From Acidobacteriaceae bacterium (GTDB taxonomy: Bacteria; Acidobacteriota; Terriglobia; Terriglobales; Acidobacteriaceae): a stretch of 19,135 nt of DNA. Positions within the stretch are counted from its first letter, which is position 1. Each line of letters begins with the position of its first letter. The translations under genes were made by a program, and so were the position numbers. The stretch spans positions 31,209-50,343 of the forward strand of contig PLSH01000066.1 of NCBI GenBank assembly GCA_003165095.1, written 5' to 3'. Positions 1-6,104 of the stretch are shown piece by piece. A model generated the notes under the pieces. The model was given only the letters and a program-made list of their open reading frames with translations. It had not been told where the DNA came from and ran no database searches.

Positions 1-184
1 GACAAGAATGTCCCACATAAGTAACTGCAAAGTAACCTGACACGTCACCAATTACACAATCAATAGTCACCATGAATTTATTAATGCCAACTTTGCCAAC
101 TGAATGTCTTACAAATGTCATTCAGGTGTTAACTCGACCTTGCGTTTCCCATTCTCCGGCACAGCGCAAGGATCATTCAGCGGC
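1..184. other. AT-rich non-coding edge with short phased repeats
   Basis: This stretch lies downstream of the leftward polymerase-like gene and is visibly more AT-rich than the rest of the window. I see no convincing gene in it. It holds several pairs of short direct repeats: GTAAC at 21 and 32, GTCACCA at 44 and 66, and TGCCAACT at 85 and 94. The spacings are 11, 22 and 9 bases. This could be an intergenic control region for a gene beyond the left edge, but nothing in view proves it. Confidence 0.3.
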
Positions 185-1501
185 CTATTTCGCAGGCTGA
201 CTGGGGATCTGCTGAACGATTGCCGGTCGCTTAAGACTCTTGTCGGCAGCGCGTGCCATGTAGAGCGCGCCCAGAAGCGCAAACATCCAGCCCGAAACTG
301 CGGAACGGGGAAAAGGGTAGTCGACGCATGCATGCGCCATCACCGCGATCAAACCGACCCCCCATGGATGCCGGATCGCGGTGGGAATGGCGACGGCAAA
401 AGGAACCAGCACCAGGAGCAGGAATGGAACGCCGCCGTCAGCAGCAAACTCAGCCCAGTCGTTGTGGGCATGATTGGCATAAAACGGGAAGTCCTGAATC
501 GCAAATTGCTGGTAGACCTCTGGAAAAGTCCCCAGGCCGAAACCAGTGAGAGGCTTGTGTTCGGCCATGTGTATGGCGGCCACGAGAAATTGCCGGCGTC
601 CGGAAAAGGGATCATGGGTTTGCAGGCGCTGCCAGACGTTCTGCCATCCCACGGCAATGGTAAAGACTGCGGCGAGGATGGGAACGGCCACAAATATCGC
701 AAGCGTGGGGCGTGCATCACGACCGGTTTCGGGAGCCCGCATTTTCATCAACACGATAACCAGGACGCCGATGAACTCCGCCGTGCAAAGCACCGCGCCC
801 GCGCGGGAGGCGGAACCAATCACAGAGGCGTACAGGACTCCGCCGGCCAGCGCATACCACCAGGATTTGAAGCCTTCGCGGAGCGCCCTCCAGAGGGCTA
901 TAGGCAGAGCCAATTCCACAAACTGCGCGTAGTTGTTGTGGTTCGGGAAGGTTGCGTAAACATCCGGAAATCCGGTAGCGAATATCCATAGCACGCGGCC
1001 CTGGGAGGTAAATAGCTGGGTGAGGCAAAGCACGGCCATGCATGTGGCGACGCAAAGAACCATACTCAGGAAGTTGCGCCTGGCCACCCTGGAGCGGGTA
1101 ACTGCCTGGCTAAGAAAGAACACACCGGCCAGCGCACCCCATTTCAGCGTCTCCTGGCGTGTTTCAAAGCTGGAAACAGTGGTGCGCGCAACCATCTGCA
1201 GCAGGCCCCAAAGCGGAATCGCGTAGACAAACCACGACGCCAGGCCTCCGGCCGTGAGTTCCATTCCCCAACGATTATTCCAGAGCAGATACACGGCAAG
1301 GAGCGCATAAACTCCAATCTGGAAGGACTGAAGGGCCCACGCTTCTTTGACGAAGACCGTGGAAGTGGTAAAGAGAAGCAACAGAAACAAACATGCGCCC
1401 ACGACGACAGGAGCGTTACGGAGACTGTTGCCCGCGTTGCGCCCCGGCAGGACCTTCACGCGAGTCTCCACGCCAGACGATGCGCTCATTTTGAATTTCA
1501 T
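185..1501 (-). CDS. O-antigen ligase/polymerase family membrane protein
   Basis: A 438-residue multi-pass membrane protein of the O-antigen ligase (Wzy/WaaL, Wzy_C) superfamily. These enzymes join or polymerise undecaprenyl-linked glycans at the outer face of the inner membrane. Many hydrophobic segments are visible. The periplasmic-loop region carries GFGLGTFPEVYQQF followed by NHAHNDWAEFAADGG, the usual HNxxxE...G signature of the family. The frame stays open upstream to 1960, but that extension overlaps the opposite-strand gene at 1653. I therefore chose the ATG at 1501, which has GGGGAAG just upstream. It is transcribed leftward, divergently from the 1653 gene, and is separated from the main operon by three features. 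Whether it ligates or polymerises cannot be told from sequence. It is the second such protein here, after 8469-9809. Confidence 0.85.
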   Translation of the reverse strand: MKFKMSASSGVETRVKVLPGRNAGNSLRNAPVVVGACLFLLLLFTTSTVFVKEAWALQSFQIGVYALLAVYLLWNNRWGMELTAGGLASWFVYAIPLWGLLQMVARTTVSSFETRQETLKWGALAGVFFLSQAVTRSRVARRNFLSMVLCVATCMAVLCLTQLFTSQGRVLWIFATGFPDVYATFPNHNNYAQFVELALPIALWRALREGFKSWWYALAGGVLYASVIGSASRAGAVLCTAEFIGVLVIVLMKMRAPETGRDARPTLAIFVAVPILAAVFTIAVGWQNVWQRLQTHDPFSGRRQFLVAAIHMAEHKPLTGFGLGTFPEVYQQFAIQDFPFYANHAHNDWAEFAADGGVPFLLLVLVPFAVAIPTAIRHPWGVGLIAVMAHACVDYPFPRSAVSGWMFALLGALYMARAADKSLKRPAIVQQIPSQPAK

Positions 1502-1652
1502 TTCCACTTCCCCGACAAGTTGAGAGTCCGCCGTTCCTGGTGAATCTGCCGCCGCAAACAGATGAACTATTTCAAATACGATGAGTTCAACTTCGGCTCT
1601 TGTTGTGCCGATGACCTCTTCAGCCTCGCATGCGGGGCGGTTGGAGGACAGC
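1502..1652. promoter_or_regulatory. Divergent intergenic control region
   Basis: This 151-base gap separates two divergently transcribed genes and must hold promoters for one or both. The Shine-Dalgarno of the leftward gene (GGGGAAG on the minus strand) and that of the rightward gene (GGAGGA at 1643-1648) mark its two ends. I could not identify convincing -35/-10 boxes, so only the location is supported. Confidence 0.35.
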
Positions 1653-2162
1653 ATGAGCACGCCACTCGGCGCGGCACTCGGGCTGGCGCTCGCCCTGGGC
1701 GGATGGTCTTGCGCGGCACAGCAGGTTTCAAATTCGCCTGACCTAATCCCGCAAGCACCGCAACCACAACTGGCGCTGACTGCGGAAGGGTCCCCGATCG
1801 GGGTCTCCTCGCGCATGATGCCCGGGTTTTCATCTGGGGCCGTCTTCAGTCCCTCACGCCCGGCCGTCAATCCGCGCATCGTGGACGGGACGTTTCTCAT
1901 GGTCAACGGCCTGCATCTGGGGATGGCAATCCTCGATGAGGAGTTGACGCAACGCTGCATCGGCAGCCATCAATGCAGGGAAAGCAACCCGCTGATGCCC
2001 TCGTCGCAAGCCGGACAACTCACCGTCGACCTGGCGCTGGTGTCTTACGGAGCCGGTCTCAGTTACTGGCTGAAAAAGCACAAATCGCGCCGGTGGTGGT
2101 TTCCGCCGGCATCGGGCATTGCGGCTCACACCGCGGGGGCCGCAACGGGAATGCTGCACTAA
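1653..2162 (+). CDS. Small exported/membrane protein of unknown function
   Basis: A 169-residue protein starting at the ATG at 1653, chosen because GGAGGA lies 5 bases upstream and a signal peptide follows at once. Residues 2-20 are hydrophobic and end in SCAAQQ, a plausible signal peptidase I site; a lipobox reading is weaker. A proline- and alanine-rich linker follows. The conserved-looking C-terminal half begins about residue 80 with VNGLHLGMAILDEELTQRC, then a Cys-containing NPLMPSSQAGQL stretch, a probable membrane segment with SYWLKKH, and a second small-residue helix. I associate this pattern with acidobacterial hypothetical proteins, but no function is known to me. A role with the neighbouring polysaccharide genes is only a guess from position. 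Confidence 0.7.
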   Translation: MSTPLGAALGLALALGGWSCAAQQVSNSPDLIPQAPQPQLALTAEGSPIGVSSRMMPGFSSGAVFSPSRPAVNPRIVDGTFLMVNGLHLGMAILDEELTQRCIGSHQCRESNPLMPSSQAGQLTVDLALVSYGAGLSYWLKKHKSRRWWFPPASGIAAHTAGAATGMLH

Positions 2163-2266
2163 AAAAGCTGAGAGCTGCGGAGAATCACAATCGTATTCTT
2201 TGCTGACTTCGTACGCTGCCGCGGGCCAGTGCAAAGCCGGGTCAGAATTAGTCCTGCGCCTGCGAA

Positions 2267-2302
2267 CCGCGACAGAAATTCGCGGCTAAGTGGAGTCGCG
2301 AA
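2267..2302 (+). repeat. Mutually exclusive GC-rich hairpins
   Basis: CCGCGA (2267-2272) is a perfect inverted match to TCGCGG (2280-2285) across a 7-base loop. The shared middle TTCGCG (2279-2284) can instead pair with CGCGAA (2297-2302). No T-tract follows either stem, so a classic intrinsic terminator is unlikely. The element lies about 105 bases after the stop of the 1653 gene and could affect its 3' end. Confidence 0.35.
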
Positions 2303-2385
2303 ACAAAGAGCGGCCAGGACTGTACGATAGCGGGCATTGGATATGAACATGCGTACGATGCACGCAACATTCGTGCTGTAAATGA

Positions 2386-2449
2386 GTTACCACTGGGTCA
2401 TTGGTTGGTCCCCTGTTGGTAACGATATCTAACCAACAGTTTGGTTACC
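2386..2449. promoter_or_regulatory. Nested dyads, probable operator or attenuator
   Basis: CTGTTGGT (2413-2420) and ACCAACAG (2432-2439) form a perfect inverted repeat with an 11-base spacer. This matches the T-N11-A geometry typical of LysR-type regulator sites. AACCAA (2431-2436) can alternatively pair with TTGGTT (2441-2446) over a 4-base loop. GTTACCA (2386-2392) is the inverse of TGGTAAC (2417-2423), and GGTAAC (2418-2423) also pairs with GTTACC (2444-2449). The cluster is about 230 bases before the NusG-like start codon. It may be a protein-binding site or a switchable RNA. Confidence 0.45.
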
Positions 2450-2615
2450 GAAGCGCCGAATCTGCCGTGACTTGCGGGAGCGCGGATCGTGCACAATTAA
2501 TGGCGCCTTATATACAGGTTGCGCATCGAGTGCAGCTTGTGCAATTCTGGGCGATAGCGATAACACTTCTTCTTCAACTCCAGAGAAATACAGCAATTCT
2601 GCGCCTTGCTGGGAA

Positions 2616-2645
2616 TCCAAACTGGGGTTGGAAGAGATGCCCCAG
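2616..2645 (+). promoter_or_regulatory. Candidate H-type RNA pseudoknot in the NusG-like gene leader
   Basis: Stem 1 pairs TCCAA (2616-2620) with TTGGA (2628-2632). Stem 2 pairs CTGGGG (2622-2627), inside the loop of stem 1, with CCCCAG (2640-2645). Loop 1 is one base, no base separates the stems, and loop 3 is seven bases (2633-2639). These lengths fit a compact H-type pseudoknot. All eleven pairs are Watson-Crick. The element ends 35 bases before the ATG at 2681 and 25 bases before the AGAGG ribosome-binding site (2671-2675). Confidence 0.4.
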
Positions 2646-2680
2646 ATCCTTATAAATGCAAGCCCCTTCAAGAGGCCGCA

Positions 2681-3229
2681 ATGACGAATGAGCCATGGCA
2701 TGTATTGCACGTGTGTGCAAATCATGAAAAAAAGGTCGCACAGCATCTTGCAGTGCGTTGCTTGGAAAACTACCTGCCTATCTACAGGGAGCGTTCGCGA
2801 TGGACGGATCGCGCCGTAACTCTGGAGCGGCCGCTTTTCCCTGGATATATTTTTGTGCGCTTCACGCCTGCGACCCGGCTTTCCGTGGTCTCCATCCCGG
2901 GCACGTTGAAGCTGCTGAGCGGCTATGGGACTGAGACCGTGGATTGCGCTGAGATCGACAGGATCCGGCAATCTCTCGACAGTGGGTGCGTCCTCAGACC
3001 CCATCCCCGAATCACCGCGGGGACACACGTACTTGTCTGCCGTGGAATTTTTGAAGGAGTGGAAGGAATCGTCACCGAGCTGCGCCGTGATTGCAGGGTG
3101 ATTCTTGCCCTTTCAGGCATCCAGCAATATTTTTCGCTGGAGGTCGATCTCCGCGATATTGAGGTTTTGAGCAAGACCGTGGCGTATCCCGAACTGAAAT
3201 CGCCGGCTTACGCCTGCCAATTGGATTGA
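2681..3229 (+). CDS. NusG/RfaH/UpxY-like transcription antiterminator
   Basis: A 182-residue NusG paralogue. The N-terminal NGN domain (about 5-100) opens with WHVLHVCANHEKKV, then YLPIYRERSR and the hallmark PLFPGYIFVRF at 51-61. The C-terminal KOW domain has RGIFEGVEGIV at about 121-131 and ends in a beta-rich segment. Specialised NusG proteins of this kind (RfaH, UpxY, LoaP) ride on RNA polymerase and prevent early termination in long polysaccharide operons. The ATG at 2681 is preferred over the upstream extension because the NGN domain starts right after it; AGAGG at 2671-2675 is its modest ribosome-binding site. It points toward the polysaccharide operon but on the opposite strand, converging on the VanZ-like gene 61 bases away, so it cannot be that operon's first gene. 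Confidence 0.88.
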   Translation: MTNEPWHVLHVCANHEKKVAQHLAVRCLENYLPIYRERSRWTDRAVTLERPLFPGYIFVRFTPATRLSVVSIPGTLKLLSGYGTETVDCAEIDRIRQSLDSGCVLRPHPRITAGTHVLVCRGIFEGVEGIVTELRRDCRVILALSGIQQYFSLEVDLRDIEVLSKTVAYPELKSPAYACQLD

Positions 3230-3290
3230 GGACTGACCGCGAGCGGGCGCAATCCGGCTGAGCATGGCTGGAATGCGAACGATCGGCGAT

Positions 3291-3671
3291 TCAATTGAGG
3301 TGCGGCTTTTCGGGGTCGCGGAGGGCACCGATATTCAGGCCAAAGAGAATGCCTGCCGCGATTCCGAGCACATTGATGACGATGGCGTAAGAATCGATGG
3401 CTCGGGTCGCCGTCAACCCTCGCATGACCTGCAGGCTAACTGACAGGATGGCAATTCCGAGAACAAGGGTGAGTGCTGTCCGGCGCCTCCAGGCAAGCAA
3501 CGGGATGAAGGCGGCGATTGCAAATGCCAAAAAGTGTGCCCAGCCGCTGTCGATGTACAGGCCGAGGAGCGGTTTATGCAGGCTGGCGCCGGGCAGCCAC
3601 GATGCCAGCGCAATCAAGCCGACAAAAACGCACCAGGAGAGTTGCAGCTGCGGCTTAGTCGGCATTTGCAT
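3291..3671 (-). CDS. VanZ-like small membrane protein
   Basis: A 126-residue protein with about four hydrophobic segments (near 10-27, 40-60, 65-82 and 95-115). It has the VanZ-family layout: WAHFLAFAIAAF in segment two, an arginine-rich turn (WRRRT), and an acidic/polar D-S-Y motif before the last helix (AIDSYAIVINVLG). VanZ-like proteins often sit in exopolysaccharide and exosortase clusters; their biochemical role is unclear. The ATG at 3671 lies inside the end of the WecA-like gene, overlapping it by 17 bases; a second ATG at 3665 is an alternative. It appears to be the last gene of the leftward operon. Confidence 0.75.
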   Translation of the reverse strand: MQMPTKPQLQLSWCVFVGLIALASWLPGASLHKPLLGLYIDSGWAHFLAFAIAAFIPLLAWRRRTALTLVLGIAILSVSLQVMRGLTATRAIDSYAIVINVLGIAAGILFGLNIGALRDPEKPHLN

Positions 3672-5076
3672 AAATCTGCGACTCCGGCGCGACTGATTCC
3701 ATGTCTTTCAGCTTGCTGGTGACAACGCGGGAGGTGCGGTCAATGAAGAGCACCGCCGCTGCCCCGCGGTCTGTGATTCCGGGCTTGCGGTTGAGATTGA
3801 TATAACCGTGTCCGGGGAACTCGATACGCACCCGCCAGCCTCCGCCGGGCTCTCCGCGGCACACTACTCCGTCGAGTTTGAGCTCGGACCCGGTAAATCC
3901 GAATTGGGGACCTGTACGGCAAAGCACTTCCCAGGATTGCTCGAGCGTGGCAGCATCTGAGAGTTCCTGTTCGAACCCAATCAGGACAAGTTCCGCATTG
4001 AGAAGCCGGCGAAAGGAGCCGTCGAAAGCCAGCTTTCCAGCTATGCTGAACTCTCTGTAGCCAAGATTCTGGAGTCCAAGCAGGGCGACCAGAGAAACCA
4101 GCACGATAATGAACCCCTGATATTTCTGGTGCAATGCGGTCAGCATGAGGGATGCGGCCGCAGCCAGCGCGCAGCACCCATAGAGAACCAGCACCACGCG
4201 CCGCGGCGTGAGTCCTTTGGAGAGCAGTTTGTGGTGGATATGAGAACGGTCTGCGCCGAAAATGGGCTGTTTCCTGAGAAATCGCCGCACCACGGCCAGA
4301 GCGGCATCCAGCAGCGGTACGGAGAGCGCCAGCAGCGGCGCGGTCATGCTGAGTAATGTGCTGGACTTTTCGCACCACACGATGCCGTAACAGCCGAGCA
4401 GGAAGCCCAGGGTCAGGCTGCCGCAGTCGCCGAGGAAAATGGATGCCGGATTGAAATTGTAGCGGAGAAAGGCGAGCAGGGCTCCAGCCAGCGGCGCGGT
4501 TGCGAAGACGAGTTCGATGTTGTTGTGGAGCAGGCCTGCAATGAGGGTGGTGATGGTGGCGAACAGCCCTATACCGGTAGCCAGTCCGTCTACGCCGTCG
4601 ATGAGATTGACCGCGTTTGAGCAAGCGACAATCCAGACGAGGGTAAGGAAAAAACTAAGCGCGATTGAAAATGGGTGGCCGCCGATGGAATCAAGGCGTA
4701 TGCCGGCTTGCCATGCCAGAATTGCCGCAAGGATTTGCGCAGAGAGCTTGTACCACGGTCGAAGGTCAAAAATGTCGTCGGCAAGCCCGACGGCGAAGAT
4801 GACCAAAACGGCCGGCAGGAGGCGGATCGCGAAGGGTTCTCCAGAACGAATGATGTGTCCGGCGCTCAGCCGGACGAGTAACAGCAGCGCATATGCGCCC
4901 GCCGTGGCGGCGATGACGGCGATTCCGCCGACACGCGGAACCGGCGTTTTGTGCGTCTTTCGTTGATCGTCAGGCCGGTCGACCAAACCAACACGCAGCG
5001 CAAGATTCCTGACCAGCGGCGTCAGGAAGAGCGACAGGACGAACGAAGCGAACGCGAGAAAAATGACAGAATACAT
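3655..5076 (-). CDS. WecA/MraY-family undecaprenyl-phosphate sugar-1-phosphate transferase
   Basis: A 473-residue polytopic enzyme of the GlcNAc-1-phosphate transferase family (glycosyltransferase 4, WecA/TagO/MraY). It transfers a HexNAc-1-P from UDP-sugar to undecaprenyl phosphate and so starts the glycan on the inner face of the inner membrane. Family motifs in order: RPDDQRKTHKTPVPRVGG (34-51), the Mg-binding LADDIFDLRPWYK (98-110), NAVNLIDGVDGLATG (154-168), FLGDCGSLTLGF (214-225) and DRSHIHHKLL (276-285). About eleven membrane segments end near residue 340. A soluble tail of about 130 residues follows, which typical 330-360-residue members lack. The ATG at 5076 follows an in-frame TAG by two bases. 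It is likely the initiating enzyme for the unit built by this cluster. Confidence 0.92.
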   Translation of the reverse strand: MYSVIFLAFASFVLSLFLTPLVRNLALRVGLVDRPDDQRKTHKTPVPRVGGIAVIAATAGAYALLLLVRLSAGHIIRSGEPFAIRLLPAVLVIFAVGLADDIFDLRPWYKLSAQILAAILAWQAGIRLDSIGGHPFSIALSFFLTLVWIVACSNAVNLIDGVDGLATGIGLFATITTLIAGLLHNNIELVFATAPLAGALLAFLRYNFNPASIFLGDCGSLTLGFLLGCYGIVWCEKSSTLLSMTAPLLALSVPLLDAALAVVRRFLRKQPIFGADRSHIHHKLLSKGLTPRRVVLVLYGCCALAAAASLMLTALHQKYQGFIIVLVSLVALLGLQNLGYREFSIAGKLAFDGSFRRLLNAELVLIGFEQELSDAATLEQSWEVLCRTGPQFGFTGSELKLDGVVCRGEPGGGWRVRIEFPGHGYINLNRKPGITDRGAAAVLFIDRTSRVVTSKLKDMESVAPESQIYANAD

Positions 5077-5078
5077 AG

Positions 5079-5261
5079 CTAGGTCTCGATTCCTATCGCA
5101 CGAAACTGATCATTGCGGCCGTCATGGGTTAGGACCTTGAGGGAGATGACGCGTGGAAGATTGTCCAGGGCAAACTGATTAAGGCCAATTGAGATATCCA
5201 GCGATCGATCGTTTTGAAAGCGCCTATGGTTTGCGTGGCGAAATGCTTCATCACTGTGGTT
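5079..5261 (-). pseudogene. Possible gene remnant between the FkbM and WecA-like genes
   Basis: After the FkbM stop codon (5262-5264) the same frame stays open for 60 codons, until a TAG at 5079-5081, two bases before the WecA-like ATG. The later part reads like protein, for example LNQFALDNLPRVISLKVL, with mostly C or G in third codon positions, and ends in FRAIGIET. No ATG, GTG or TTG suitable as a start was seen in this frame. It may be the 3' end of a gene lost when the glycosyltransferase block to its right was inserted, or chance. I cannot name the family. Confidence 0.3.
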
Positions 5262-5891
5262 TCAACTGTTGTGTGCTTTGGGTGGCGTGAAGATGAGATT
5301 GGGGGATTCGCTGCGAATTGTTCCCGGCAAATAGCCAAGGCGGTTCAGGAAGTCCGGGACCTTGCCGTTGTTGTCCTCAACGATCAATACTGGAAGATCG
5401 CGCTCGATGGTGTTCTGCATGCCGTTCAAGATCTGCATCTCATGTCCCTCGGCATCGATTTTGGCGAGCGACACGCGGTTCGGAATCCGCAGAGCGTCGA
5501 TTGAAATCCCAAAGACAGGCGTTGCCCCGTTTTTGCTGGCGTGAGCTCGTTCGTAGTTGCGAAGTCCAACTTGCTCCACGGGGAGTTCAAAAGATAGCGT
5601 TCCAGTTTGGTCAGAAGCAGCCAGATTCAGCACCGAGACATTTTGCCATGCTGCGTGTCGAGCGCAGATTGAGGCAAGCGTCGCCGCCGTTGCAGTCACT
5701 GGTTCAAATGCCAGCACGCGGCCGGATGGACCGACCAGACGCGAAAGCAGGAGCGTGTACTGGCCGACGTTGGCGCCTACGTCAATCACCCAGTCTCCGG
5801 CAGAAACAAACCTGGCAAGAATCTCGGCTTCTGGCTCTTTGGGAGAGAAGTTTCCGTTTCGGGCCCGGAACATAAAGCGGAAGCGCCGCAA
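5262..5891 (-). CDS. FkbM-family methyltransferase
   Basis: A SAM-dependent methyltransferase of the FkbM family (Methyltransf_21), 209 residues from the TTG at 5891. Motif I is VIDVGANVGQYTLLLS (35-50), the acidic end of beta-2 is AFEPVTA (61-67), and the family motif AKIDAEGHEMQIL lies at 143-155. In polysaccharide clusters FkbM proteins usually O-methylate a sugar. The start is unsettled. The TTG is only two bases after AGGAGG, too close for good initiation. The frame is open to a TGA at 5964-5966, and the upstream residues (IIRKLASTLPSSLQEE) look like the normal FkbM N-terminus. An ATC/ATT near 5939/5936, preceded by GAGG, is a possible unusual start. Alternatively the original start was lost. 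Confidence 0.82.
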   Translation of the reverse strand: MRRFRFMFRARNGNFSPKEPEAEILARFVSAGDWVIDVGANVGQYTLLLSRLVGPSGRVLAFEPVTATAATLASICARHAAWQNVSVLNLAASDQTGTLSFELPVEQVGLRNYERAHASKNGATPVFGISIDALRIPNRVSLAKIDAEGHEMQILNGMQNTIERDLPVLIVEDNNGKVPDFLNRLGYLPGTIRSESPNLIFTPPKAHNS

Positions 5892-6104
5892 TTCCTCCTG
5901 CAGAGAGCTTGGCAGCGTGGATGCGAGTTTTCGAATGATGAGACGCCTCGTGGTGTTCCAGGATCAGCAAAGCGCAGTTGCGAGGTGTAAACAAAGACTG
6001 CGGCGTCGGCTGTAACAGCGTTTGTTTCAAAACACGTTCGGATTGGAATCATGCGGCTCAGCGCAAAATGAAGCCGGTGGCGACAATTGACAAACACTAC
6101 GCAG

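Larger units (their letters stand above)
2163..2680. other. Long non-coding leader/intergenic region upstream of the NusG-like gene
   Basis: This 518-base gap between two rightward genes has no supportable ORF. It contains several dyads, described as separate entries: alternative hairpins at 2267-2302, a perfect 8-base-arm dyad near 2413-2439 and a candidate pseudoknot at 2616-2645. GTACGAT is repeated directly at 2322 and 2353. A long structured region before a specialised NusG gene suggests transcriptional or RNA-level control. I could not place the transcription start, so how much is leader RNA and how much is operator is unknown. Confidence 0.5.

Noticed and set aside
104..991. Long plus-strand ORF (295 codons) opposite the polymerase-like gene at 185-1501
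   Set aside because: The product is low-hydrophobicity and rich in Arg, Gly and His with no recognisable motif. It mirrors a clear multi-pass membrane protein on the minus strand.
1502..1960. Upstream extension of the polymerase-like gene to 591 residues
   Set aside because: It overlaps the 1653 gene on the other strand, has no membrane-protein character, and the ATG at 1501 has a better ribosome-binding site.
2163..2181. AGCT-GAG-AGCT next to an A-run, terminator-like on the minus strand
   Set aside because: The stem is only 4 pairs, and no minus-strand gene ends there that would need it.
3230..3290. Bidirectional terminator between the convergent NusG-like and VanZ-like genes
   Set aside because: Expected from the gene arrangement, but I found only short GC matches with a 2-base loop and no T-tract.
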